Assembly: GCA_016715105.1 (NCBI GenBank)
Contig: JADKBO010000048.1
Location: 1-33,738 of the forward strand
Direction of reading: 5' to 3'
Length of the DNA: 33,738 nt
Source: Saprospiraceae bacterium
Lineage (GTDB): Bacteria > Bacteroidota > Bacteroidia > Chitinophagales > Saprospiraceae
The position numbers and the translations under genes were made by a program. Below are positions 9,106 to 17,147 of this stretch, piece by piece. Each line of letters opens with the position of its first letter. Position 1 is the stretch's first letter. Under the pieces are notes generated by a model. The model ran no database searches and was not told the origin of the DNA. It worked only from the letters and a program-made list of their open reading frames with translations.

Positions 9106-10452
9106 TTATAATTCTTTGATTTTAATATTTTTAAAACTTACAAAATCACCATGATCTTGAAGTAAAATGAGGCCTTTGTCATTCATTCCAAAACCTTCAA
9201 AACCAGCATATTTTGATCTAGCGACGAGTGCTAAATAAATGTTTGATTTTCTTTCGTACTCCAATACTTTAAAACCATTTAACCAATGCTCTACCTTATT
9301 ATTGGGATAAACCACCACTCTTCCATGGTTCCAATCACCGATTTTTCGTTGAAAGCGCTGCTCCAATTTATATGAAGGGATAAGGTCATAAAGACTTCCT
9401 AAAGTACGGTTACCCACTACCCCACCCTTTGCATCTGGGTGTCTTTCATCATCCAAAATTTGATATTCCAAACCGATTGCAGATTTACCTTTTGAATCAA
9501 AATCTTCGTTGACAAAATATTTCAATCCCGAATTTGCACCCTCTGATAATTTGAAATCAAACTGCAACTCAAATGAGCCATATTTTTCATTAGAAACAAT
9601 ATCATTGCCTGTTTCAGAACCATCTGATTTCATCACCGCAATGACTCCATCTGTGATGGTCCATCTTTTACTTGGTTGGGCATTGCTACGCACACCACGC
9701 CATCCTTCAAATGATTTACCATCGAATAGTAATTTATAACCCAATGCTTTTTCTTGAGCGGATATATTATTGAGCAATAGATTGACAACAGGACATTTAT
9801 CTAGTGGACTTGGTTTGAGATCCACAGTTTGTATCCTGATATTTTTCCACCGTATTTTCATTCCCTCTTTCATATCCGCGTAAATGCCATGTACTTGCAA
9901 GCCAATGAAACCTTTGTCTGTCATATCATCGATCAAATGAGCGGTCGGAATGCCATTGATGAAGGTGCGAATGGTACTTCCTATTGCTTCAATCCTGTAT
10001 TTATTCCATTGGCCCATTTTGAATGCTTTCTGGCCTTCAGGGTTGATGTTGAGGTTATACAACCAGTCGCGGCGACCTTCATCATAAATTCCGCCTGACC
10101 AAGCTCGCGCAGTAGGATCAACTTCCATTTGATATCCATGCACCCTACCGTTTTGATAATCAGGTTTTGAAAGACTTCTAAATTGTACTCCTCCATTCAT
10201 CGGGTCATCCAATTTGAGGTCCATTTCCAATATAAAGTCACCATATTCTTTTTCCGTACAAAGAAAAGAATTGGGCGTGTTCGCTACGGTAGTGCCTACT
10301 ATTTCTCCTTTTACGACAGCGTATTTGGCCTCACCACCTTTTTGAGTCCAGCCTTTGAGTGTTTTACCATCAAATAAACTTTCCCATTTCTGAGCTCCTG
10401 CATGCAAAGCGACAAAACTCAAAATCATCAATAATCCTAATCTTATTTTCAT
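9106..10452 (-). CDS. Secreted protein with two DUF1080 (3-keto-disaccharide hydrolase-like) domains
   Basis: 448 residues with a signal peptide (MKIRLGLLMILSFVALHAGA). Two copies of the DUF1080 lectin-like jelly roll follow: residues ~22-207 (WESLFDGKTLKGWTQKGGEA; GGVQFRS; VHGYQMEVD; RDWLYN) and ~237-448 (YKLLFDGKSFEGWRGV; NSGLKYFV; GLEYQILDD; GSLYDLI). LFDGK..GW at the start of each domain and the G-x-E-Y/Q-x-D segment are hallmarks. The family includes enzymes that cleave 3-keto glycosides. The gene sits 11 bp after the short DUF1080 gene, so it is surely in the same operon. Two domains in one chain may differ in substrate or serve binding; this is not readable here. Confidence 0.9.
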   Translation of the reverse strand: MKIRLGLLMILSFVALHAGAQKWESLFDGKTLKGWTQKGGEAKYAVVKGEIVGTTVANTPNSFLCTEKEYGDFILEMDLKLDDPMNGGVQFRSLSKPDYQNGRVHGYQMEVDPTARAWSGGIYDEGRRDWLYNLNINPEGQKAFKMGQWNKYRIEAIGSTIRTFINGIPTAHLIDDMTDKGFIGLQVHGIYADMKEGMKIRWKNIRIQTVDLKPSPLDKCPVVNLLLNNISAQEKALGYKLLFDGKSFEGWRGVRSNAQPSKRWTITDGVIAVMKSDGSETGNDIVSNEKYGSFELQFDFKLSEGANSGLKYFVNEDFDSKGKSAIGLEYQILDDERHPDAKGGVVGNRTLGSLYDLIPSYKLEQRFQRKIGDWNHGRVVVYPNNKVEHWLNGFKVLEYERKSNIYLALVARSKYAGFEGFGMNDKGLILLQDHGDFVSFKNIKIKEL

Positions 10453-10463
10453 ATATAATTACA

Positions 10464-11041
10464 CTACAGTTTTTCTAAAACAATGTCTTTGAATATTATG
10501 GTCATTTCATTGCCCGGATGCAGTTGAAGACCTATAGGACCTTCAGCTGGAATCTCCTCAGTGGTATATTCCATGACTTTTTGGCCATTGAGGTAGGCTA
10601 CAATTTGTTTGCCCCTCACCTCGGCTTTGATGTTGTTCCAATCATTGGCTTTCAGAATATCTTTTACTCCAGTAGCCTCTACCGGATAACCTTTGCCCAC
10701 CACATAAGGCGAGGCAGTCATATCCCTTTTGAGTGAACCTGAAATACCAATCTGGAGTTGATTTTTTTCTGATCTTAGGAAAAACCCGAATCAATGGTTC
10801 CATCTACATTAATGAAATCGGCTGATATGCTGAAATCTACAAATTTTTCTTTGGTCCATAAATTCGAACCTTTTTTCTTTTCATCACTTTTTACTTCTAA
10901 AATTCCATCTCTGACTATCCAACAATGGGCATCTTCTGGTATGACCCAATTATCCAGATTGCTTCCATCAAATAATACGATTTTCTGAGAAAAAAGACAA
11001 GAAGCAAACAATGTCAAATAAACTACGAGTATACCTTTCAT
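10464..11041 (-). pseudogene. Single-domain DUF1080 secreted protein, frameshifted at a 5-base run
   Basis: Signal peptide (MKGILVVYLTLFASCLFSQ), then one DUF1080 domain (IVLFDGSNLDNWVIPEDAHC). The frame is lost after VDGTIDSGFS at 10775; the next frame reads FLRSEKNQLQIGISGSLKRD and runs to KDIVLEKL at 10464. Adding one T to the minus-strand run GGGTTTTTCC (plus 10780-10784) gives DSGFFLRSEKN, exactly what DUF1080 proteins have, so the product would be about 192 residues. Its ATG overlaps the stop of the upstream Gfo/Idh/MocA gene (TAATG at 11043-11039), which indicates translational coupling. A sequencing error is at least as likely as a real mutation. Confidence 0.75.
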
Positions 11042-12423
11042 TATAAGCCTTTTAAAGAGATGTTTTCAGTACCATATGGTTTGCGCTGAGTTCTGGAGAG
11101 CATACTGTTTGCCAATTCGCTGTTTGTAAATCTCTCTGTCTTTGGATCCCAATTCAATTTTCCCGGAACTTTCATAGCAATGTGGCTAATGAGACAAACG
11201 GAACAAGCTCTGTGGCCCATTTCTACTGGAGATATTGGTTCCTTTCTAGATTTGATGCACTCCAACCAATTGAGGTGGTGTTCTTCACTTTTGTATAAAT
11301 GAATTTCGTTGGCTTTTATTTCAGAAGTAAGAATGCCTTTGTCTGATGCATCAAGTGCTTTTGCACTGTTTGTCGCTGCAACGGGATCAGAAGCAGATGA
11401 CTGATAATTACCTCTAGAAACCCAAATCCAGCCTTCGGTGCCTTCATAACGAATTCCATTTGGATAACCGCCGCTTGTATACATGGTAATGCCATTTTCG
11501 TATTCTGCTTTGACCATGAAGTCTCCGTGTACATTCCATAAACCGGATTTCGGAAACTGAGCAACTGCCTCAACACTTATTGGCCCTGTATATTCTGTAT
11601 CCATTCCCCATGCTGCAGAGTCAAAGTGATGTTGACCCCAACCTGTGATCATTCCAGCACCAAACTGTTCTAATCTGAGCCATCCAGGTCGTCCATATCC
11701 TTTTTGAGGATGTACACCTATTTCTGTGTATTCCATCTCAGGAGTAGATCCTAACCACATATCATAATTGAATCCTTTTGGAACGGGCATCGCTGCAGCT
11801 GGCGGCCCAGAGGGATCACCGGGTAAACCTACTTTCACGGTATGAAGTTTGCCGATACGGCCATTTCGTACCAATTCTGCTGCTATCCGGAATTGATCCG
11901 AAGATCTCTGTTGTGTGCCAACTTGCAAAATGACTCCTTTCTTTTTGACGACATCAGACAATAATCGCCCTTCTGTAATGGTCAAAGAGGTAGGTTTTTG
12001 TAAATAAATATCTTTACCTGCAAGAGCAGCCTCTATAGCTGGTTGAGAGTGCCAATGGTCAGGAGTGGAAATCATCACCGCATCGATGTCTTTATTTTGC
12101 AACATCTCCCGATAATCGTCATACATTTTGGTGTCCATGTAATTGACATTACCCGTTGCTTTCGCATAATAACCATCCACCAACTTTTTACCATCTTCCA
12201 AACGATTTCTATCCAGATCACAAACGGCCATGATTCTTGCCAGATCGTGTTTGAGGGTACTAGACAAATCATGTTCTCGTGCAATACGTCCACATCCAAT
12301 TTGGCCAATATTGATCTTATTTGAAGGTGCATTTTTACCAAAAACAGAAGCAGGAACAATGGTCGGAATGCTGATGGCTGTGGCTGCCAAAAGTGTATTG
12401 TTGATGAATGTCCTACGTTTCAT
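11041..12423 (-). CDS. Gfo/Idh/MocA family oxidoreductase, first gene of the sugar operon
   Basis: 460 residues with a Tat-like N-terminus (MKRRTFINNTLLAATAISIP). Rossmann motif IGQIGCGRIAREHD fits GxGxxG. MISTPDHWHSQPAIEAAL follows, then LQKPTSLT, where the usual EKP reads QKP; the lysine is kept. GWGQHHFDSAAW and HHLNWLECIKSRKEP are typical of the C-terminal domain of this subgroup. Its relative at 7689-9041 keeps EKP but has a weaker nucleotide motif, so the two are not recent duplicates and likely act on different steps or sugars. The stop overlaps the next gene's start. Reaction inferred: NAD-dependent oxidation of a sugar hydroxyl before or after DUF1080 cleavage. Confidence 0.9.
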   Translation of the reverse strand: MKRRTFINNTLLAATAISIPTIVPASVFGKNAPSNKINIGQIGCGRIAREHDLSSTLKHDLARIMAVCDLDRNRLEDGKKLVDGYYAKATGNVNYMDTKMYDDYREMLQNKDIDAVMISTPDHWHSQPAIEAALAGKDIYLQKPTSLTITEGRLLSDVVKKKGVILQVGTQQRSSDQFRIAAELVRNGRIGKLHTVKVGLPGDPSGPPAAAMPVPKGFNYDMWLGSTPEMEYTEIGVHPQKGYGRPGWLRLEQFGAGMITGWGQHHFDSAAWGMDTEYTGPISVEAVAQFPKSGLWNVHGDFMVKAEYENGITMYTSGGYPNGIRYEGTEGWIWVSRGNYQSSASDPVAATNSAKALDASDKGILTSEIKANEIHLYKSEEHHLNWLECIKSRKEPISPVEMGHRACSVCLISHIAMKVPGKLNWDPKTERFTNSELANSMLSRTQRKPYGTENISLKGL

Positions 12424-12581
12424 GTGCTTTATTTATTTGTGTCTGATTTGAATTCGAAACAAACTAAGTTCTAAATTTAGAAAATTAAATTTAACTTCTG
12501 GTACTTAAACACTACCGAAAGTTTGTGGATGATTTGTCTAAATCGTAATTGAACCCTTTGTCCAAAACAAACTTAAGATTT

Positions 12582-12603
12582 TTTTCACAATCGATTGTGA
12601 AAA
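12582..12603. promoter_or_regulatory. 22-bp perfect palindrome, LacI-type operator candidate
   Basis: CACAATCGATTGTG (12586-12599) is extended by four T on the left and four A on the right, all symmetric. A centred CG in an A/T-flanked dyad is the pattern of LacI/GalR-type operators. It lies 159 bp upstream of the sugar operon's first start codon, in a 333-bp gene-free stretch (12424-12756). A second, shorter palindrome (TTCTAAATTTAGAA, 12469-12482) lies nearer the start. No matching regulator gene is in the window. Confidence 0.5.
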
Positions 12604-12655
12604 TTATATTAAAATGGAAATGAGCGAAAATTACTGATCCATTGCACCTTTGGGA

Positions 12656-12696
12656 ATTGTTGGCGCAGCCTATTGTTTTCCTAGGCTAAATAGGAA
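12656..12696 (+). repeat. Orphan copy of the GGCGCAGCC repeat
   Basis: ATTGTTGGCGCAGCCTATTG closely resembles the ATTGCTGGCGCAGCCAATTG units clustered at 29.3-29.55 kb. Directly after it, TTCCTA-ggctaaa-TAGGAA (12678-12696 region) forms a hairpin. It sits just downstream of the Nudix gene's stop codon. Confidence 0.4.
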
Positions 12697-12756
12697 TATT
12701 TCTGGTGCAGTAAATAAACTATTACATGCCCAAAAGGATCCACTTTCTAAATAGGC

Positions 12757-13335
12757 TTAAAGAATGTTTTTTAATTGGAGATATTGAATCAACATGATGG
12801 TTTTGGCGTCCATGATTTCACCTTTTTCGATCATTTCAATCGCTTTTTGGAAGTCAATTTCCAAAACTTCAATATTTTCTTGTTCAGATTCAAGGCCACC
12901 ACCCTCATTAATTTTCATTTCGGCGTCATATTCTGCAATGAAAAAATGGAGTATTTCAGTGACTGATCCAGGAGACATATAGGCTTGAAATGCTTTTTGA
13001 ATGGCTTTGATTTGATAGCCGGTTTCTTCCTCGGTTTCTCTTCTTATACACTCTTCAGGATTGTCTTTGTCTAGTAAGCCAGCGCAAGCCTCAATCAACA
13101 TGCCAGTTTCATTACCATTGATGTAGGTGGGAAGTCTGAATTGTTTAGTAAGGATGATGGAGTGATTTTTGGTATTATAAAGTAGGATGGTGGCGCCATT
13201 ACCACGGTCATAAGCCTCTCTTTCTTGGACATGCCTACTTCCATCTTTTTTGAAAAATTCGTAAGTTATCTTTTTTAAAATGTACCAATTATCAGACAAA
13301 ATTTTGGTGTCGAGGATTTTCACTCTATCAATCAT
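12757..13335 (-). CDS. nudK: Nudix hydrolase, NudK-like (GDP-mannose pyrophosphatase family)
   Basis: 192 residues, almost the length of NudK. The Nudix box reads AGLLDKDNPEECIRRETEEE followed by TGY, with the metal-binding RETEEE core intact. YDRGNGATILLYN, IILTKQFRLPTY and the segment before the box (LIEACAGLLD) are characteristic of the NudK/ADP-ribose pyrophosphatase branch. Family members hydrolyse nucleotide sugars such as GDP-mannose to sugar phosphate and nucleotide monophosphate in the cytoplasm using Mg2+. The start ATG follows an A/T-rich leader. It lies 61 bp downstream of the kinase gene on the same strand; an inverted repeat (ATCATT-tcat-AATGAT, 13371-13386) is in the gap. Exact substrate is not proven. 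Confidence 0.8.
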   Translation of the reverse strand: MIDRVKILDTKILSDNWYILKKITYEFFKKDGSRHVQEREAYDRGNGATILLYNTKNHSIILTKQFRLPTYINGNETGMLIEACAGLLDKDNPEECIRRETEEETGYQIKAIQKAFQAYMSPGSVTEILHFFIAEYDAEMKINEGGGLESEQENIEVLEIDFQKAIEMIEKGEIMDAKTIMLIQYLQLKNIL

Positions 13336-13396
13336 AAATGTTTTTAATGGTTAAACGAAGTTGGATGAAAATCATTTCATAATGATCGGCCACTTT

Positions 13397-13780
13397 TTAA
13401 ACAGACAGAATTTCTAAAATGTGGGGACCGAAAACAACAAGCCCCACTCCTACAGCTGCAAAAGCTCCGACCATAACCCCTGCTGCAGCCAAATCCTTGA
13501 TGACTTTAATTCTCAAATCATATTCAGGTGAGATAAAATCCGCAATTTTTTCCAATGCCGTATTGACAATTTCCAAACTTATGACCAGGCCCAGTGACAA
13601 TAGGATGGCCAACCATTCATAATTGGTGATTTTACATAAAAAGCCTGCCATAATTACTACCAAGGCGATTACCAAATGAATCCTGGAGTTGTGTTCTTCC
13701 AGAAACAAAACCTTCAACCCATTGAAAGCAAATCTAAAACTATAGAGCCTGTTACGAAGTGAAAATTTTTTTTCTCGCAT
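13397..13780 (-). CDS. dgkA: Diacylglycerol/undecaprenol kinase family membrane protein (DgkA-like)
   Basis: 127 residues with three predicted membrane helices (~36-50, ~55-72, ~98-120). The catalytic signature E70-IVN73-TA-LE77-KIADFI and the following KDLAAAGV segment match the DAGK_prokar family; E28 in the first amphipathic part is also typical. The enzyme phosphorylates lipid alcohols (diacylglycerol in proteobacteria, undecaprenol in Gram-positives) with ATP at the inner membrane; which substrate applies here cannot be read. Length and topology are standard. It starts at ATG with no clear ribosome site. It precedes the Nudix gene on the same strand and may form a two-gene unit with it. 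Confidence 0.88.
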   Translation of the reverse strand: MREKKFSLRNRLYSFRFAFNGLKVLFLEEHNSRIHLVIALVVIMAGFLCKITNYEWLAILLSLGLVISLEIVNTALEKIADFISPEYDLRIKVIKDLAAAGVMVGAFAAVGVGLVVFGPHILEILSV

Positions 13781-14050
13781 GGAATCAATATTTATTGAAT
13801 GATACTTGCATGTATACTTGTACTAGTCTAAAAAGATGGACAACCTGTTTGCTTTATTTGCTAGATCCATTTCACTGCCAACAAAGTACAAGTTTTGGCT
13901 CGCCTATTAAATTCGAAAATTACCAATTTTTAAGGTATTCTGCCTTTATTTTTCTGTTCTGTAACATTTAATTTTGAATTTGAAGCTGGGTTTAATAGTG
14001 CTTTTAGCCTCAGGAATGAAATCACTCTTTCATTATTGACCGATGATTTG

Positions 14051-14058
14051 TAGCTTTG
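14051..14058 (+). promoter_or_regulatory. Bacteroidota-type -7 element (TAnnTTTG) next to the start codon
   Basis: TAGCTTTG fits TAnnTTTG exactly and ends 4 bases before the ATG at 14063; TTTC about 20 bases upstream is a weak -33 match. If used, transcription would begin at or beside the start codon, so the transcript would have almost no leader. Confidence 0.35.
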
Positions 14059-14062
14059 CCAT

Positions 14063-14722
14063 ATGAAAAAAATACTGGGTTTTCTTTTCTGCCTGACTGC
14101 ACTGACCAACGGATATGGCCAACTTTCCATCAAGGTGGGGTATATTGGTTCTTACTCCAAATTTGATGGAGTGAATCAATATTTTGATCAGTTAAACACT
14201 GCTTCAGACAATGAACTGATAGAACCATTTACCAAACAACGATTTTTGAATGGCTTGGATTTGGGTTTGAGGTATCATTTTGTAGACAATTTCGCACTGG
14301 AGGCAGGTTGGGATTTAGGACAATCGGGCCTTATTTCTCAAAGAGCTCTCAACAGTACAGGGACAGAAGTTTTAGATAAATGGAAACTTCAAAATACTAG
14401 CATTTACGCTGGATTTTTAAATCAATTTGGATGGATTGGTTATGGTGCGAGCTTTCATAGAAACACCTTTAGTTTATCCAATGATTTTTCTAATTCTCGG
14501 AAGTATAAAAGAATTGATGAATCCAATTTCTGGTCTACGAAAATATTCATTTCAATAGAACATAAATCCAAACACACCGCTTTTGCCCTCAGACCTTTTT
14601 ACAACTTGGCATTCAAACCATATAAATTTGATAAGCTAGTAACACCTGGTGGTCAACCACAAAGTTTTGGTGAAAAACTCAATAGCTTTGGGATTTCCAT
14701 GGTGATTTACAATGGCAAATAG
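14063..14722 (+). CDS. Small outer-membrane beta-barrel protein of unknown function
   Basis: 219 residues with a clear signal peptide (MKKILGFLFCLTALTNGYGQ). The mature part alternates polar and aromatic residues in strand-like stretches (LDLGLRYHFVDNFALEAGWD; SIYAGFLNQFGWIGYGASFH; TAFALRPFYNLAFKPY) and ends in a strand (FGISMVIYNGK), as in 8-10-stranded OmpA/OmpW-like barrels. I cannot assign a specific family. It is followed after 69 bp by a small lipoprotein gene on the same strand, so a two-gene unit is possible. The ATG is favoured because it gives the complete signal peptide. Codon use and frame are intact. Confidence 0.7.
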   Translation: MKKILGFLFCLTALTNGYGQLSIKVGYIGSYSKFDGVNQYFDQLNTASDNELIEPFTKQRFLNGLDLGLRYHFVDNFALEAGWDLGQSGLISQRALNSTGTEVLDKWKLQNTSIYAGFLNQFGWIGYGASFHRNTFSLSNDFSNSRKYKRIDESNFWSTKIFISIEHKSKHTAFALRPFYNLAFKPYKFDKLVTPGGQPQSFGEKLNSFGISMVIYNGK

Positions 14723-14791
14723 GTGGTTCATTTAGTCTCTCAAAAACAAGGAACAATTTTTGTGCGTTATGATTTGTAAGTACAATTTATT

Positions 14792-14962
14792 ATGAAGAAA
14801 CTCATCCGATACTCATTGCTTTTAATATTTGGTTTAGGCCTTTCTAGCACGCACTTCTCTTGCAAAGTCAAAGAGGGTTGTGGTTATGAAGATAAATCTC
14901 CGCAAGTTGATGGTAATGGAAAATTGACCAATAAGCGAGGAAAAAGTAAACTTTTTAATTAG
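14792..14962 (+). CDS. Small lipoprotein, 56 residues
   Basis: MKKLIRYSLLLIFGLGLSS is a lipoprotein-type signal, with a cysteine at residue 24 (HFSC, a loose lipobox). The mature part is about 33 residues: KVKEGCGYEDKSPQVDGNGK followed by LTNKRGKSKLF. It is short, basic at the end and has a second cysteine (GCG). I think similar small lipoproteins ending KRGKSKLF-like exist in Bacteroidota, but cannot name a family. The gene starts 69 bp after the barrel protein and ends where the repeat region begins. Function unknown. Confidence 0.6.
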   Translation: MKKLIRYSLLLIFGLGLSSTHFSCKVKEGCGYEDKSPQVDGNGKLTNKRGKSKLFN

Positions 14963-15880
14963 GAGGAAACCGGAGACGGGAGACCGGAGACGGGAAACCG
15001 GAAATCGGTAATCTGCCTTCCTCATTAGCCATTGGCTTTAGCCTGTGGCTAAAGGTCCATCTCTATAACATGGGGGCTTTAGCCCAAAACATAAGGCCGG
15101 AAATCGGAAGGAAACCGGAAAGCAGCGAGAGAGCTTTCAGCAATCAGTTTTCAGTTCTCAGCTTTGCGAAGGAATTGTTTGATGGATCCGTAGCCTGTAG
15201 GAACCGTAAACCCGTGAATTCAAAGGAAAAAATCCAAAGCTCATGTATTCTGCCTTCCTCATTAGCCATTGGCTTTAGCCTGTGGCTAAAGGTCCATCCC
15301 GATAACGTGGGCTTTAGCCCAAAACCTGAGGCCGGAAAGCGGAAGGAAACCGGAAAGCAACGAGAGAGCTTTCAGCAATCAGTTTTCAGCTCTCAGCTTT
15401 GGGTGGAATTGGAAACCGGAAACGGGAGACCGGAAATCGGAAGTTTCATGATTTTGGTTGACAACTTTTATTCCATATTCCGATAGCTATCGGAAGCTCA
15501 TGTAATCTGTCTTCCTCATTAGCCATTGGCTTTAGCCTGTGGCTAAAGGTCCATCCCGATAACGTGGGCTTTAGCCCAAAACCTGAAGCCGGAAAGCGGA
15601 AGAAAACCGGAAAGCCCCGAGAGAGCTTTCAGCTATCAGTTTTCAGTTCTCAGCTTTGCGAAGGAATTGTTTGATGGATCCGTAGCCAGTAGGAACCGTA
15701 AACCCGTGAATTCAAAGGAAAAATCCAAAGCTCATGTATTCTGCCTTCCTCATTAGCCACTGGCTTTAGCCTGTGGATAAAGGTCCATCCCAAGAACGTG
15801 GGCTTTAGCCCAAAACCTGGGTAGGAAACCAGAAAGTCGCAAGAGAGCTATCAGTTTTCAGTTATCAGCTTTGCATGGAA
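14963..15880. repeat. Four tandem copies of a ~240-bp palindrome-rich repeat
   Basis: Copies begin at about 15013, 15250, 15507 and 15741 (CTGCCTTCCTCATTAGCC), spaced 237, 257 and 234 bp. Each holds a hairpin TTTAGCC-TGT-GGCTAAA, then GGTCCATC and a palindrome GGGCTTTAGCCC, then purine-rich GGAAACCGGAAAG runs and ends in CAG-TTTTCAG/CTCAGCTTTG strings. Copies 1 and 3 are also followed by a shared block (GAAGGAATTGTTTGATGGAT...GTAAACCCGTGAATTCAAAG), absent after copy 2, so the basic pattern alternates. A separate 14-bp palindrome CCGATAGCTATCGG is at 15480-15493. The fourth copy is the most diverged. No protein-like frame is consistent across copies, so I regard it as non-coding REP/BIME-type DNA. 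Confidence 0.8.
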
Positions 15881-15996
15881 ATCTGATTATCGTGAATTAA
15901 CGAAATGTAAATCGGTGACTCTATGACGTTGGCATTGCCTCCGGTGACCAAATTGTAAAGTATTTGGCCGATAAATTACATTATTTGGTCGGAAAA

Positions 15997-16038
15997 TTTG
16001 ATTTCAAGAGATTTACTATGATATATTTGTAATATCAT
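15997..16038 (+). promoter_or_regulatory. Promoter with overlapping inverted repeat before SPFH-RHH operon
   Basis: TTTG (15997-16000), a 21-base spacer and TATATTTG (16022-16029) match the Bacteroidota -33/-7 promoter. The -7 element lies inside ATGATAT-ATTTGTA-ATATCAT (16018-16038), a perfect 7-bp inverted repeat, so a bound dimer would block it. Transcription should start about 16036, 24 bases before the ATG at 16060. Confidence 0.6.
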
Positions 16039-16059
16039 TTTAACATCAAATTTTAAGTC

Positions 16060-16903
16060 ATGGAAGAAAAATCATTTAAACCCATATCTGGATACGTTGT
16101 GCTCTTCGGATTGGTGGTCGTTGTAGTATTGGCCTTTGTTTGTATTGTCAATCGCATAGTTTTGCCAGTGCCTTTTTTAGCACTCATCGCATTGGTGCTA
16201 GTTCCAGGTTTTTTCTTTGTCAACCCCAATGATTCAAGGGTTTTGACCTTGTTTGGAGATTACAAAGGATCCACAAAAGACAATGGCTTCTTTTGGGCCA
16301 ATCCGTTCTTTACAAAAGAGAATTTCCTTAAAGGCAAGAAACTTCGAAAGTGAGCGTGTAAAAGTGAACGACAAAAGAGGTAACCCGATTATGATCTCTG
16401 TCATCACTGTTTGGAGGGTACAAGACTCCTTTAAAGCAGTTTATGAAGTAGATGATTACGTACAGTTTGTAAAATTACAAAGTGATGCAGCTGTCAGAAA
16501 CTTGGTCGGCTCTTATAGCTACGACAATATGGAAGATGATGAAGAGTTGACACTCCGATCAGGCCACGATGCAATCAATACAGCGCTTGAATTGGCGTTG
16601 AAAGAAAGATTGGACATTGCAGGTATCGAAGTCATGGAAGCTAGGATCGGTTACTTGGCTTATGCCGAAGAAATTGCCCAAGCCATGCTCAAAAGACAAC
16701 AAGCAGAAGCCATCGTTGCTGCCAGATTTAAAATTGTTGAAGGTGCGGTCAGCATGGTAGAAATGGCTTTGGCAGAATTGTCCAAGAAACAAATTATTGA
16801 ATTAGATGAAGACAAAAAGGCTCAAATGGTGAGCAATCTGATGGTCATTCTTTGTTCTGACAAGGATGTATCACCAGTTGTAAATGCGGGTACTGTCTAT
16901 TAA
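16060..16903 (+). pseudogene. SPFH (stomatin/prohibitin) membrane protein, split by one frameshift
   Basis: The N-terminal frame (16060-16353) has two hydrophobic segments (residues ~12-30 and ~35-54), then PNDSRVLTLFGDYKGSTKDN, the entry into an SPFH domain. At about 16319 the frame changes; the second frame carries ISLKARNFESERVKVNDKRG, the beta-rich SPFH core, and the long helix IGYLAYAEEIAQAMLKRQQA ending at 16903. One extra A or two missing bases in ACAAAAGAGAATTTCC explains it. Joined length is about 280 residues, normal for the family. SPFH proteins form membrane-bound cages that organise membranes and proteases. The ribbon-helix-helix gene starts 13 bp later, a pairing I recognise from Bacteroidota. 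Confidence 0.78.
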
Positions 16904-16915
16904 AAATAACTTGCT

Positions 16916-17104
16916 TTGGGAAAAAAGAAGTTTGTTTTAAGGCTTGATGAAAAACATTATGACGCTTTGGAGAAGTGGGCGGCTGATGAGTTCCGTAGTG
17001 TAAATGGCCAAATAGAATGGCTTTTATATGAGGCTCTCAAAAACGCAAAAAGGACCAAGGCAGATTTATCTCAAATTGAAAACGAAGATGGGCAGGATGA
17101 TTGA
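16916..17104 (+). CDS. Ribbon-helix-helix (Arc-like) DNA-binding protein
   Basis: 62 residues starting at TTG, 13 bp after the SPFH stop. KKFVLRLDEKHYDALEKWAA is the ribbon (KFVLRL) and first helix; DEFRSVNGQIEWLLYEALKN is the second helix with the typical SVNGQIEWLL signature of Arc/MetJ-like proteins. The C-terminus is acidic (QIENEDGQDD). Such proteins bind DNA as dimers through the paired beta strand, at inverted repeats, and often repress their own operon. The inverted repeat over the -7 element at 16018-16038 is a natural candidate site (inference). No toxin gene is adjacent, so an antitoxin role is not supported. Confidence 0.8.
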   Translation: MGKKKFVLRLDEKHYDALEKWAADEFRSVNGQIEWLLYEALKNAKRTKADLSQIENEDGQDD

Positions 17105-17147
17105 TTTCTGCTCATCTTTTTTGTTAGTTGGTCGGAATTAAAACCAT

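Noticed and set aside
15070..15486. 138-codon open frame in the 15 kb repeats
   Set aside because: It spans two repeat copies, its residues follow the repeat, and the frame is not kept in later copies.
16916..17104. Antitoxin of a toxin-antitoxin pair
   Set aside because: No toxin gene is adjacent; the neighbour is an SPFH protein.
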